DNA from: Chloroflexota bacterium
Lineage (GTDB): Bacteria; Chloroflexota; Dehalococcoidia; JACPQD01
Assembly: GCA_016190665.1 (NCBI GenBank)
Contig: JACPQD010000083.1
Coordinates: 1-40,843 of the forward strand
DNA: 40,843 bases
Direction of reading: 5' to 3'
Part shown: positions 7,503 to 16,007 of the stretch, in pieces
How the letters are laid out: each line of letters begins with the position of its first letter
Position numbering within the stretch: position 1 is the stretch's first letter
Notes under the pieces: generated by a model
Databases searched by the model: none
Seen by the model: only the letters and a program-made list of their open reading frames with translations
Told to the model about the DNA's origin: nothing
Translations under genes and position numbers: made by a program

Positions 7503-8728
7503 AGCGACTGGTGCTGTTGGCGCCTTTGATGATTCTGCTGTCTGTATTACCTTCGCCCCTGGCGTTCGCGCAGGCGGGGCCGGGGCAAATGACCGGGCGG
7601 TTGCTGAACAAGTCCCGGGAAGGCGGAAACGTGGCGGGCATCCCCGTGAAGTTGAACAGCTACTCGAAGACGACGCTTCAAGGCTCGCTGGACGACAAGA
7701 CGGACGGGGAAGGAAAATTCACTTTCTCCGGGCTGGTGACCGAGAAGACCTATAGCTATCAGGTCACCCTAACCTATCAGGGTGCTGATTACTACAGCGA
7801 CGTGGTATGGTTCGAGGAGGGCCAGTCCAGCAAATCGCTGGAAATAGCGGTCTACAATCCGACTGGCAGCGACGAGACTATCAAGGTGGCCGCCTCCCAC
7901 ACCATCATCTATGTGAGCAAAGAGGGACTCCTTGTGAAGGAGTTCTACCTTTTCCGCAATGAAGGAGATAAGGCCTTTGTGGGCAAGGAGATCGGCGGAA
8001 AGAAGGAGACGCTCAGATTCTCGGTACCCCCAGGGGCGACTGGCCTGCAATTAGGACAGGGACTCTCTGAGGGGCGGATAGCTAAGACGGACTACGGCTT
8101 CGTCAGCAACGCCACGGTCGTTCCCGGCGATACGCTGGTTGGCTATAGCTACACCCTGAGAGGCTCGGGCGACTACCGGTTGGCGCGGTCGATAGCCTAC
8201 CCCGTGGATAACGTTAACGTCCTGATCGAAGACAAAGGCGTGGTGGCAAGCTCCCCTCAGCTCGGCTTGCAGGATCCGATCGTGATGAAAGAGGGGCGCT
8301 TCCTTTTGCTCGCCGGCAAGGACTTCGCCCGCGCCGCTGCCCATGAGATCAGCCTTCGCGTCAATCCGGAGGCAGGCCAGTCCAGTACGCCAGGCGCCCT
8401 TCCTGTCGCGGCAGCCGGTGTGGCAGCCATATTGAGCGTCGGGGCGATCTACCTCCTGGTCCGGCGGAAGGAGCCCCGACTGGCGGCGGGGCCGGCCGCC
8501 CCGGTGGAGACACCGGCGAGCGAGCGTGAGCGGCTCCTTGAGGAGGTCGCCAGACTTGATGATGAGTTCGAAGCTGGCGCTCTTTCCGAGGAAGATTACC
8601 GGCGAGTCCGCGCGCAGAAGAAGGCCGAACTGCTTCGGCTGACGGGCAGGTCCCTTAGCCTCGAATCCCTGAATCAAGTTCAGGGCCAGGGTCAGGGCGG
8701 GCCCGATGGCGTCGGGGGGAGTGACTAG
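7499..8728 (+). CDS. Membrane-anchored beta-sandwich (carboxypeptidase-regulatory-like) protein of the ccm cluster
   Basis: A 409-aa protein starting at ATG 7499, which overlaps the previous stop. A longer frame to 7379 exists but lies inside the zinc-ribbon gene. A clear signal peptide (MKRLVLLAPLMILLSVL, cleaved near AFAQA) precedes a first beta domain resembling carboxypeptidase regulatory-like folds, containing GKFTFSGL. A second beta-rich extracytoplasmic region follows, then a membrane helix near residues 300-322. The cytoplasmic tail carries EEVARLDDEFEAGALSEEDYRRVRAQK. This tail repeats the CcmI-like motif of the preceding protein. It may take the place of missing CcmH/CcmG functions at the membrane face; that is inference and no catalytic motif is visible. 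Confidence 0.65.
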   Translation: MKRLVLLAPLMILLSVLPSPLAFAQAGPGQMTGRLLNKSREGGNVAGIPVKLNSYSKTTLQGSLDDKTDGEGKFTFSGLVTEKTYSYQVTLTYQGADYYSDVVWFEEGQSSKSLEIAVYNPTGSDETIKVAASHTIIYVSKEGLLVKEFYLFRNEGDKAFVGKEIGGKKETLRFSVPPGATGLQLGQGLSEGRIAKTDYGFVSNATVVPGDTLVGYSYTLRGSGDYRLARSIAYPVDNVNVLIEDKGVVASSPQLGLQDPIVMKEGRFLLLAGKDFARAAAHEISLRVNPEAGQSSTPGALPVAAAGVAAILSVGAIYLLVRRKEPRLAAGPAAPVETPASERERLLEEVARLDDEFEAGALSEEDYRRVRAQKKAELLRLTGRSLSLESLNQVQGQGQGGPDGVGGSD

Positions 8729-8731
8729 CCA

Positions 8732-9460
8732 GTGATTACCCCAACTGAGCCAGAGAGTTTGGCCGTCCAGGTTGGGGGCCTCACTAAGTCTTTCGGCGCG
8801 CACCCCGTTCTCAGAGGCGTCGACCTCGAGATCAGGAAGGGCGAGTTCCTGGCGATTTTCGGACCTAACGGCGCCGGGAAGACCACGCTCCTCAAGGTTG
8901 TCTCCACAGTGATGACCCCCACTGGCGGCAGCGTGCACGTTGACGGCGTTGACCTGGCGGTCAACCCCTCCGCGGCCCGGCGCCGCATCGGCGTGATGAG
9001 CCATCAGACCCTTCTTTATGATGACCTCACTGTTCTGGAGAATCTGAGTTTCTATGGCCGGATGTACGATGTGCACCCCCTCAGAGAGCGCATAGACGAT
9101 CTGGTGGGCCAGGTGGGGATGAGGTCTCGCCTCCACGATAGGGTCCGTACTCTGTCAAGGGGGATGCAGCAGCGGGTCGCGCTGGCGCGGGCCCTTCTTC
9201 ACGACCCCTCTATTCTCCTCCTGGACGAGCCCGAGACAGGGCTCGACCAGGAAGCGCTGGCGCTCCTGGACAAGATGGTTCGCGCTCGAGCGGGACGGAC
9301 GGTGCTGATGACCACTCACAACCTGGACCGGGGGTTGCAGATGGGCTCGCGCGCAGTGATAATGGTGCAGGGCAAGATCGTGCACCAGGAAGCCAAGCCT
9401 ACCCTCGATGTAGCCTCCTTCTGCGAGACCTACCGCACGTGCGCCGGGGGCGGGTCCTGA
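8732..9460 (+). CDS. ccmA: Haem exporter ATP-binding protein CcmA
   Basis: ABC ATPase of the CcmABCD complex, which releases holo-CcmE at the expense of ATP. It is 242 aa with a GTG start. Walker A is FGPNGAGKTTLL, the Q-loop region is MSHQTLLYDDLTVLENL, the ABC signature is LSRGMQQRVALARAL, Walker B is ILLLDEPETGLD, and the H-loop is TTHN. The order ccmA-ccmB-ccmC-ccmD downstream identifies it among general ABC ATPases. Its stop codon overlaps the ATG of ccmB (TGATG). Confidence 0.93.
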   Translation: MITPTEPESLAVQVGGLTKSFGAHPVLRGVDLEIRKGEFLAIFGPNGAGKTTLLKVVSTVMTPTGGSVHVDGVDLAVNPSAARRRIGVMSHQTLLYDDLTVLENLSFYGRMYDVHPLRERIDDLVGQVGMRSRLHDRVRTLSRGMQQRVALARALLHDPSILLLDEPETGLDQEALALLDKMVRARAGRTVLMTTHNLDRGLQMGSRAVIMVQGKIVHQEAKPTLDVASFCETYRTCAGGGS

Positions 9461-10131
9461 TGGACTTCCTGGGGAAAGCGCTGGTCATCGCCGGCAAAGA
9501 CCTGCTCACCGAGCTGCGCACCAAAGACATCGTGACCTCGGTGCTCATCTTCGCCCTGCTGGCGATCATTATCTTCAGCTTTTCCTTCGAGACCAGCGCG
9601 GAAACTACCCCGTTGGTCGCCCCGGGCGTCCTGTGGGTAGCCTTTACCTTCGCCGGGGTGGTGGGGCTGAACCGCTCCTTCACGCTGGAAAAGGACAAAG
9701 GCTGTCTGGAGGGACTTATGCTGTGCCCGGTAGACAGGGGAGCCATCTATGTGGGCAAGCTGCTGGGCGCGCTCACCTTCATGCTGGTTGTGGAAGGGAT
9801 CTCTCTGCCCGTCTTCTCCGTGCTGTACAATCTTCCCATCTTCATGCCGGGGCTCCTTCTGGTGGCTGTGATGACCTCGCTGGGTTTCGCCGCCATCGGC
9901 ACGCTGTTCTCAGCGGTTGCCTCCAGCACGCGGGCCCGAGATGTCATGCTGCCCATACTGTTCTTGCCCATGGTGGTGCCAATACTCATAGCGGCCGTTA
10001 AGGCTACTGGGACGCTGATGGCCTCGGAGCCGTTGCAGAACACGTCCACCTGGCTCCAGTTGATCGCAGCCTTCGATATCATCTTTCTGGTTATCTCCAC
10101 CTTAGTCTTCGAGTTCGCCATCACAGAATAG
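9460..10131 (+). CDS. ccmB: Haem exporter permease CcmB
   Basis: Membrane subunit of the CcmABCD transporter, 223 aa from ATG 9460, which overlaps the ccmA stop. About six transmembrane helices are visible. The N-terminus carries the family pattern KDLLTELRTKDIVTSVLIF, and the conserved segment NRSFTLEKDKGCLEGLML lies near residue 70. Length and position fit CcmB well. Confidence 0.92.
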   Translation: MDFLGKALVIAGKDLLTELRTKDIVTSVLIFALLAIIIFSFSFETSAETTPLVAPGVLWVAFTFAGVVGLNRSFTLEKDKGCLEGLMLCPVDRGAIYVGKLLGALTFMLVVEGISLPVFSVLYNLPIFMPGLLLVAVMTSLGFAAIGTLFSAVASSTRARDVMLPILFLPMVVPILIAAVKATGTLMASEPLQNTSTWLQLIAAFDIIFLVISTLVFEFAITE

Positions 10132-10147
10132 CAAGGAGGCAGGGAAC

Positions 10148-10822
10148 ATGACGAGGAACTCTACCCTTTGGGCCATGCTGGGCTTTGTGCTGATGGCCAT
10201 CTCTCTTTTCATGGTCTTCGTCTACGCGCCCATGGAAAGAGAGATGGGAGTCATCCAGCGCATCTTTTATTTCCACGTCCCCCTGGCATGGGTCAGCTTC
10301 CTGGCCTTCTTCATCGTCTTCGTGGGAAGCATCCTCTACCTCTGGAAGAAGGAAACGCGGTGGGACATCCTGGCCCATTCCGCAGCGGAGATAGGGGTGG
10401 TCTTCACCACACTGGTGCTGATCACGGGGCCGCTATGGGCCAGGCCGATCTGGGGCGCCTGGTGGGTCTGGGACGCCCGTCTGACAACTGAGCTCGTTCT
10501 GTGGTTCATCTACGTCGGTTATCTTATGGTGCGCTCCTTCGCCTCCCACCCGGCTCAGGCGGCGCGGCTAGCCGCCGTGGTCGGCATCGTCGGCTTTGTC
10601 GACGTACCCATCATAGCGCTGGCCATCGTGCTCTGGAGAACACAGCATCCGGGGCCGCTGGTGTGGAGCGGAGGCTTGGCGCCGCCCATGTTTCTCACCC
10701 TCATGGTCTCTCTGGTAACCGTAACCTACCTGTTCTTTCTCATGATGGCGCAAAGAGTGGCTGTCAGCTCCATGGAGGAAGATATCGAGAAGTTGAAAGA
10801 GTCGATAAGGGGGTACTCCTGA
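10148..10822 (+). CDS. ccmC: Haem handling protein CcmC
   Basis: Integral membrane protein that loads haem onto CcmE. The product is 224 aa with six membrane helices and the WWD motif WGAWWVWDARLTTELVLWFI near residues 100-120. Conserved histidines in YFHVPLAW and near THP/QHP flank the motif as expected. AGGAGG precedes ATG 10148. The stop overlaps the start of ccmD (TGATG), so the two are coupled. Confidence 0.95.
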   Translation: MTRNSTLWAMLGFVLMAISLFMVFVYAPMEREMGVIQRIFYFHVPLAWVSFLAFFIVFVGSILYLWKKETRWDILAHSAAEIGVVFTTLVLITGPLWARPIWGAWWVWDARLTTELVLWFIYVGYLMVRSFASHPAQAARLAAVVGIVGFVDVPIIALAIVLWRTQHPGPLVWSGGLAPPMFLTLMVSLVTVTYLFFLMMAQRVAVSSMEEDIEKLKESIRGYS

Positions 10823-10971
10823 TGGATAACCTGGTTTATGTGTTCGTAGCCTACACCGTCATTTGGGCGGCGGTGTTTGCCTACCTCATCACTATTGGCA
10901 GGGCCCAGGCCGATCTACGCCGTCAGATAGACTCGCTGAAAGAAGCGCTCAAAGAGAAGGGCGGGGGATAG
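10822..10971 (+). CDS. ccmD: CcmD-like small membrane protein
   Basis: A 49-aa protein: one transmembrane helix starting VYVFVAYTVIWAAVFAYL, then a charged helix ending RQIDSLKEALKEKGGG. CcmD is a small adaptor that stabilises CcmC-CcmE and is needed for holo-CcmE release. The AY...W...Y pattern followed by Arg, the size and the one-base overlap with ccmC all fit. It is the last gene of the cluster. Confidence 0.85.
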   Translation: MDNLVYVFVAYTVIWAAVFAYLITIGRAQADLRRQIDSLKEALKEKGGG

Positions 10972-10984
10972 GGCGGTGGGACGA

Positions 10985-11110
10985 CCCCCCTGAATCCCCC
11001 CGTCCACGGGGGGACTTCGGCTCTCCCAGCGCTTCCTTCCTGCGCAACATAGCGACCCCCCGTCCACGGGGGGACTTCGGCTCCCTCCCCGTGGACGGGG
11101 AGGGCCGGGG
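10985..11110. repeat. Hairpin repeat block after ccmD
   Basis: Two identical 28-bp units containing the palindrome CCCCCCGTCCACGGGGGG (10996-11023 and 11056-11083), plus a third, inverted partial unit (11084-11104). Each unit is itself a hairpin. Similar C/G-rich units appear near 17905 and 19478-19575. The rest of the 281-bp gap up to yebC holds no gene that I can see. Confidence 0.8.
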
Positions 11111-11252
11111 TGGGGCCCGACCACGGCGGCTTCGGTCAGGATCGTATGCGCTGCACGCTGACAACCGCTAACATCTTCTGGCGCCACCGCGGTTGACCGC
11201 CTTGCGGGCGGGATGTTAGAATGAGGCCAAGGCAATCTTTCGAGGAACAGCC

Positions 11253-12011
11253 ATGTCCGGCCATTCGAAATGGGCCCAGATTAAGCGGCAAAAGGGCGTC
11301 GCCGATACACGCCGCGGTCAGCTCTTCACCAAGCTGGGACGCGAGATCAGCGTGGCCGCCCGCCAGGGCGGCGGCGACCCGGAGGCCAACTTTCGCCTGC
11401 GCCTGGCCATACAGAAGGCCCGCGACAACAATATGCCCATGGAGAACATCGAGCGGGCCGTTAAGAGGGGTGCGGGTGGCGCCGAGGCGGCGGCGCTCAT
11501 CGAAGCCACCTACGAGGGCTACGGCCCGGGGGGCATAGCGGTTCTGGTCCACGCCCTGACCGATAATCGCAACCGCACGGTGGCTGACGTCCGCAACCTC
11601 TTCACTCGAGGCGGGGGCAACATGGCCGAGGCCGGCTCTGTATCGTGGCTTTTTGATGCTAAGGGCGTCATCGCCGTCGAGGGCGAAGGAGCGGACACTG
11701 AAGAGTTGGCCCTATACGCCATCGATGCTGGGGCTGAGGACGTTAAGATGGAAGACTCCACGCTGGAGATTTACACCCGGCCGGAGGAGTTGGAAGTGGT
11801 GCGACGGGCCCTTGATTGGAAAAAGGCGAAGGTCGTCTCCGCAGAGGTGTCCATGGTCCCCAAGACCCTGCTAACTGTGTCCGACGAGAAGACAGCTACC
11901 CAGGCCCTCAGGTTCCTGGACAAGCTGGAAGAGCTCGACGACGTGCAGCGCGTCTATACCAATGCCGATTTCCCTGCCGAGATGCTCGAGAAACTGCAGG
12001 GTGCTGCGTAG
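11253..12011 (+). CDS. yebC: YebC/PmpR/TACO1-family protein
   Basis: A 252-aa protein with the family-defining N-terminus MSGHSKWAQIKRQKGVADTR and the conserved segments AIQKARDNNMP and YEGYGPGGIA. Members are DNA-binding regulators or ribosome-associated factors that relieve stalling at proline-rich stretches. The second role could be relevant to the Pro/Lys-rich cytochrome stalk in this genome (inference). Its length is normal. In many genomes yebC is near ruvC, which is not seen here. ATG 11253 follows GAGGAAC. Confidence 0.95.
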   Translation: MSGHSKWAQIKRQKGVADTRRGQLFTKLGREISVAARQGGGDPEANFRLRLAIQKARDNNMPMENIERAVKRGAGGAEAAALIEATYEGYGPGGIAVLVHALTDNRNRTVADVRNLFTRGGGNMAEAGSVSWLFDAKGVIAVEGEGADTEELALYAIDAGAEDVKMEDSTLEIYTRPEELEVVRRALDWKKAKVVSAEVSMVPKTLLTVSDEKTATQALRFLDKLEELDDVQRVYTNADFPAEMLEKLQGAA

Positions 12012-12198
12012 TCCGCAGTCTCAGCATCTCATCTCTTTGTTCCACACCGCCGCTAGCCGGACTCATTGCTCGCCTTGATCGTAACATCCGCAGCGTCTCG
12101 ACGAGGAGCGGTCAGTTGCAATTTATGGAGCGGTCCGAGACGGATAGCACGCCTCTACATGAGGTCATCAGACGGGCCGGAAGGCCAGGAGGAACCCT

Positions 12199-12432
12199 GT
12201 GGGAGGTCGTGCTTACTCGCTTCATGTTGAAATCGAGCCTCTGGAGGAAGGCGGCTTCCTGGCTGTATGCCCGGATCTCCCCGGGTGCCATGCCCAGGGA
12301 CATACTTTGGCAGAGGCGCTGGAGAACCTGGAAGACGTGGCCCGGAACTTGCTCGAGCTCCGACTGGAAGACGGCCTGCCTATTCCAGAGGGGGTTCCCC
12401 CTGGCTCAGCCCGGCAAAGTGTTGCGTGGTGA
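12199..12432 (+). CDS. HicB-family antitoxin (first of a tandem pair)
   Basis: A 77-aa protein with the HicB partial RNase H-like fold. The family pattern IEPLEEGGFLAVCPDLPGCHAQGHTLAEALENLED is nearly ideal. HicB neutralises the HicA mRNA-interferase and often represses the locus. GTG 12199 is chosen for AGGAGGA six bases upstream. No separate DNA-binding domain is visible, so repression would need the HicA-HicB complex or another factor. The HicA gene follows 24 bases later. Confidence 0.85.
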   Translation: MGGRAYSLHVEIEPLEEGGFLAVCPDLPGCHAQGHTLAEALENLEDVARNLLELRLEDGLPIPEGVPPGSARQSVAW

Positions 12433-12456
12433 GATGCTCGTGCCAGTCATGGGCAA

Positions 12457-12627
12457 ATGAAATACGGTGAGTTGGTGAGGAAGCTGAGGCGGTTGGGCTA
12501 CGAATTCCGCAGGCAGGCCAGGGGAAGCCACGAAATCTGGTGGCATCCAGAGACAAAGAGATACACCGTGGTTCCGCACCACGAAGCGGGGGAGATACCT
12601 CAGCGCACCTTGGAGGGGGAAACGTGA
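12457..12627 (+). CDS. HicA-family toxin, C-terminally short
   Basis: A 56-aa protein from ATG 12457. The N-terminal half matches HicA: KYGELVRKLRRLGYEFRRQ followed by the catalytic GSHEIW and VVPHHEAGEIPQRTL. The usual ending (about six to nine residues forming the last helix) is replaced by EGET, and the stop overlaps the next start (GTGA). GGAGGGGG inside its last codons serves as the ribosome-binding site of the following hicB, which may explain the trimmed end. The catalytic His is present; whether the short form is active is unknown. Confidence 0.75.
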   Translation: MKYGELVRKLRRLGYEFRRQARGSHEIWWHPETKRYTVVPHHEAGEIPQRTLEGET

Positions 12628-12839
12628 CGTACAAATTCATTGCAGTGATTAAGAGGGAAGGAAAGTTCTTCGTCGCCGACTGTCCGGAACTGGGTGTCAC
12701 CAGTCAGGGGCTGAGCCTGGATGAGGCTCTCGATAACCTCAAGGAAGCTGTTCATCTGTATCTGAAGGATGAAGAACCATCTGACTTGCCTCTTGGGGCC
12801 CCTGCTCCCTTGGTGACCACCATCGAGGTTGCCGTCTAG
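12624..12839 (+). CDS. HicB-family antitoxin (second)
   Basis: A 71-aa protein starting at GTG 12624, with GGAGGGGG upstream and a four-base overlap with the preceding hicA. It contains AVIKREGKFFVADCPELGVTSQGLSLDEALDNLKEAV, typical of HicB. A longer frame upstream is an artefact of the overlapping hicA. It is coupled at both ends: its stop overlaps the next GTG (TAGTG). It probably pairs with the HicA downstream. Confidence 0.83.
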   Translation: MTYKFIAVIKREGKFFVADCPELGVTSQGLSLDEALDNLKEAVHLYLKDEEPSDLPLGAPAPLVTTIEVAV

Positions 12840-13066
12840 TGCGGAGGCTGCCCGTGGTATCGGGCAGGCGGGTTATCGCTGCTCTCCGGACGGACGGCTT
12901 CTACGTTGCGGATCAGGAGGGCAGCCATATCAAGATGAGAAAGCTGTTGGCGGGCCGCGTCCTGACTGTTATCGTGCCTGCTCACCGAGAATTGGCGCGA
13001 GATACGTTGAGCAGTATTCTTAAGCCGGCGCACCTCACGCCCGCCGACTTCATGTCTCTCCTTTAG
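12839..13066 (+). CDS. HicA-family toxin (second)
   Basis: A 75-aa protein with a GTG start overlapping the preceding stop by one base. The pattern is [21 protein letters not shown], then [19 protein letters not shown]. It shows the double-stranded RNA-binding-like HicA fold with catalytic His in GSH, and unlike the first HicA it keeps the full C-terminus. HicA cleaves mRNA. It ends ten bases before uvrB, so uvrB may be cotranscribed with this module. Confidence 0.82.
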   Translation: MRRLPVVSGRRVIAALRTDGFYVADQEGSHIKMRKLLAGRVLTVIVPAHRELARDTLSSILKPAHLTPADFMSLL

Positions 13067-13076
13067 CAGTTGCTTC

Positions 13077-15119
13077 ATGCCCGATTTTAAGCTCATCTCC
13101 GATTTTCAACCCACCGGCGATCAGCCTCAAGCTGTAGAGCGCCTCTCCGAAGGTCTGCTGCAGGGACACCGCCACCAGACCCTCCTGGGCGTGACCGGCA
13201 GCGGCAAGACCTTCACCATGGCCAACGTCGTGGAGCGCTTCCAGCGGCCCACCCTGGTCATCGCCCACAATAAGACCTTGGCCGCCCAGCTCTGCGCCGA
13301 ATTCAGGGATTTCTTCCCGGAGAACTCCGTCGAATACTTCGTTTCCTACTATGACTACTATCAGCCCGAGGCCTACGTTCCCCGCCATGACCTCTACATC
13401 GAGAAAGAGGCGGACATCAATGATGAAATAGATAAGCTCCGCCACTCCGCAACCCGATCGCTCTTCGAGAGACGGGACGTGCTGATTGTGGCGTCGGTCT
13501 CCTGCATCTTCGGGTTGGGTTCCCCGGAGGAGTACTACAATTTCGTCATCTCCCTGCGGAAGGGCGAACAGCGCAACCGTGACAAGATCCTCCGTCAGCT
13601 GGTAGACATGCAGTATCAGCGCAATGAGTTTGAGCTCACCCGGGGACGTTTTCGGGTACGCGGTGATACGCTGGAAATCCTGCCTGCCTACGAAGAGCTG
13701 GCAGTGCGCGTCGAGTTCTGGGGGGACCAGGTTGAGCGCATCGTGCAACTGGACCCCCTCACCGGGGAGATACTATCTCAACCAGACAGGATTGATATTT
13801 ATCCCGCCAAGCATTTCGTCACCTCGCGGGAGAAGCTGCACGCCGCCATCGAGGATATCGAGATGGAGCTGGAGCAGCGGCTGGCGGAGCTGAAGGCGCA
13901 GGGCAAGCTGCTGGAGGCCCAGCGCCTGGAAATGCGCACCAAGTATGACCTGGAGATGCTCCGCGAGGCGGGCTACTGCAACGGCGTGGAGAACTACTCT
14001 CGACATCTGGCGCGGCGCCCCCCAGGCAGCGCGCCTTCGACCTTGCTGGACTATTTCCCCGATGATTTCCTTCTGCTCATCGATGAGTCACATATCACCC
14101 TCCCCCAGATCCGCGGGATGTATCACGGCGACCGGTCGCGCAAGGAGACGCTGGTAGAGTACGGCTTCCGGTTGCCCTCCGCCCTGGACAATCGCCCTCT
14201 GAGCTTCGAGGAGTTTGAAAAGAACGTAAACCAGGCAATCTATGTCTCGGCCACCCCTGGCCCCTACGAATACAAACACAGCCAGCAGGTGGTGGAGCAG
14301 ATCATACGCCCCACGGGCTTGCTCGACCCATCGGTTGAGGTGAAGCCTACCAGGGGACAGATCGATGACCTGCTGGAGCAGATAAGGGTGCGCGTGGAGA
14401 AAGAGGAGCGCTGCCTGGTGACTACCCTCACCAAGCGCATGGCCGAGGAGCTGGCGGACTACTTGAAGGAGATGGGCGTCAGGACTCACTATCTTCATTC
14501 TGAGATAGAGACACTGGAGAGGGTGGACATCCTGCGCGACCTGCGCCTCGGCGTCTACGATGTGGTGGTGGGCATCAACCTGCTCCGCGAGGGCCTGGAC
14601 CTGCCGGAAGTGAGCCTGGTCGCTATCCTGGACGCCGATAAGGAGGGCTACCTCCGGTCAGCCGGCTCCCTCGTCCAGACCATCGGACGAGCGGCCCGGC
14701 ATGTGGAGGGACACGTCATCATGTACGCCGATACGCTGACCGAGTCCATGCGCACGGCCATCGACGAGACGTATCGGCGGCGCAAGATTCAGACGGCCTA
14801 CAATCGAGAGCACGGCATTACGCCTCAAGGCATCAAGAAGGCGATCCGCGACATCACGGAGCGGGTGCGCGCCGTAGCCGAGGAGCGTGCCCCTTACGTG
14901 ACGGCGCCAGCAGCCATGTCCAAGGAGGAGATCGGCCGGCTCATCAAGGACCTGGAGGCGCAGATGCGCGCCGAAGCGAGGAACCTGGAGTTCGAAAAGG
15001 CGGCCCTTCTGCGAGACCGGATTATCGACCTCAGGAAAGCGCTGAGGCTGGATGAGGAGTGGGCCGGCATAAAGGCTGCCGAGGCGGTCACCCAGCGCCC
15101 GCGACTTCACCGCCGTTGA
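13077..15119 (+). CDS. uvrB: Excinuclease ABC subunit UvrB
   Basis: Damage-verification helicase of nucleotide excision repair, 680 aa. Walker A lies in [11 protein letters not shown] near residue 40, and the damage-probing beta-hairpin is [11 protein letters not shown] at about 93. Helicase motifs IDESH and ATPGPYE are present, as is motif VI (QTIGRAARH). The C-terminal UVR domain, [26 protein letters not shown], binds UvrC/UvrA. Its last 12 codons ([10 protein letters not shown]) lie in a 40-bp segment repeated just downstream inside the opposing SDR gene, so the tail appears to have been exchanged. No dedicated promoter is seen; it may be transcribed from upstream. Confidence 0.97.
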   Translation: MPDFKLISDFQPTGDQPQAVERLSEGLLQGHRHQTLLGVTGSGKTFTMANVVERFQRPTLVIAHNKTLAAQLCAEFRDFFPENSVEYFVSYYDYYQPEAYVPRHDLYIEKEADINDEIDKLRHSATRSLFERRDVLIVASVSCIFGLGSPEEYYNFVISLRKGEQRNRDKILRQLVDMQYQRNEFELTRGRFRVRGDTLEILPAYEELAVRVEFWGDQVERIVQLDPLTGEILSQPDRIDIYPAKHFVTSREKLHAAIEDIEMELEQRLAELKAQGKLLEAQRLEMRTKYDLEMLREAGYCNGVENYSRHLARRPPGSAPSTLLDYFPDDFLLLIDESHITLPQIRGMYHGDRSRKETLVEYGFRLPSALDNRPLSFEEFEKNVNQAIYVSATPGPYEYKHSQQVVEQIIRPTGLLDPSVEVKPTRGQIDDLLEQIRVRVEKEERCLVTTLTKRMAEELADYLKEMGVRTHYLHSEIETLERVDILRDLRLGVYDVVVGINLLREGLDLPEVSLVAILDADKEGYLRSAGSLVQTIGRAARHVEGHVIMYADTLTESMRTAIDETYRRRKIQTAYNREHGITPQGIKKAIRDITERVRAVAEERAPYVTAPAAMSKEEIGRLIKDLEAQMRAEARNLEFEKAALLRDRIIDLRKALRLDEEWAGIKAAEAVTQRPRLHRR

Positions 15120-15194
15120 GGACTGCTGCTATGCGGTGGTAACCCGGAACAGGCCGGTCAGCCAGCGCCCGCCGCCTCGCCGCCGTTGAGGACT
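15085..15194. repeat. 40-bp direct repeat linking the 3' ends of uvrB and the SDR gene
   Basis: 15085-15124 and 15155-15194 match at 35 of 40 positions by eye. The first copy encodes the uvrB tail and stop; the second, read on the other strand, encodes the SDR C-terminus (GGEAAGAG and stop). Confidence 0.8.
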
Positions 15195-15925
15195 ATAGTT
15201 TGCCCGCTGACGTAGCTGGAGGCGTCGGAGGCCAGATAGAGCGCGGCGCCGGCAATCTCCTCGGGTTGCCCGATCCTCCCCAGCGCGGAGCTCTCCACGG
15301 TCCGCCGCAGGATTTCCGGATTTCCCCAGAGCGCCTCCGAGAAGCGAGTCTGTATTACTCCGGGCGCGAGAGCGTTCACTCTGATGTTGTATTTCCCCAG
15401 TTCCCCCGCCAGCGCTCTCGTCAGCATGATCACCCCTGCCTTGCTGACGGAGTAAATGCCTAGCCCGATCAGCGGCCTGAGGCCCCCCACTGAAGCTACA
15501 TTGATTATTGAGCCCTTTTTCTGGGTTATCATGGTCCTGGCGACCGCCTGGCTCACCAGGAAGTACCCCTTGAGGTTCACGTTCATTATGTGGTCCCAGG
15601 CCCGCTCCTCCGACTTCAACAGCGGTTCGAAAACGGGATTGGTGCCCGCATTGTTTACCAGGATATCGATCCGTCCGAACTCCTGGCGCACTGTCGAAAC
15701 CAGGTTTTCGATGTCCTCGCTCCTGCCCATATGGGCGGCGATGGCGAGCGAGCGTCTGCCGAGCGCCGTGATCTCTCCGGCCACGCTTTCGAGGTCGGGC
15801 AATTTACGGCTGGCCACTACCACGTCGGCTCCAGCCTCCGCCAGCGCGAGGGCAATGGCTCTCCCGATCCCACGGCTTCCCCCGGTGACAATGGCTACCC
15901 TGCCTGCCAGAGAAAACAGGTCCAT
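15158..15925 (-). CDS. Short-chain dehydrogenase/reductase (FabG-like)
   Basis: NAD(P)-dependent oxidoreductase, 255 aa. It has a Rossmann glycine motif TGGSRGIG (residues 15-22), NNAG near 92, the catalytic Ser in INVASVGG, and YSVSK as the YxxxK motif near 158. The end (DASSYVSGQTIVLNGG) is typical of classical SDRs. The substrate cannot be assigned; 3-oxoacyl-ACP reductase or a related alcohol or sugar dehydrogenase are options. Arg rather than Asp follows the second beta strand (VVASRK), which favours NADP(H). Its ATG follows AGGAGGAG. It is downstream of rimM with 82 bases between. Confidence 0.9.
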   Translation of the reverse strand: MDLFSLAGRVAIVTGGSRGIGRAIALALAEAGADVVVASRKLPDLESVAGEITALGRRSLAIAAHMGRSEDIENLVSTVRQEFGRIDILVNNAGTNPVFEPLLKSEERAWDHIMNVNLKGYFLVSQAVARTMITQKKGSIINVASVGGLRPLIGLGIYSVSKAGVIMLTRALAGELGKYNIRVNALAPGVIQTRFSEALWGNPEILRRTVESSALGRIGQPEEIAGAALYLASDASSYVSGQTIVLNGGEAAGAG

Positions 15926-16007
15926 CTTCTCCTCCTGTCCTTACGAGAAAAGTAGTGCAGGGGTTCAGTCCGCTGTATGCCGAAACCCCTGCGCAACTAG
16001 CTAGGCG

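Noticed and set aside
10996..11083. Two identical 28-bp repeats with a 32-bp spacer, looking like a minimal CRISPR array
   Set aside because: Only two units, each a strong palindrome, followed by an inverted third part-unit and related to other intergenic hairpins; no cas genes.
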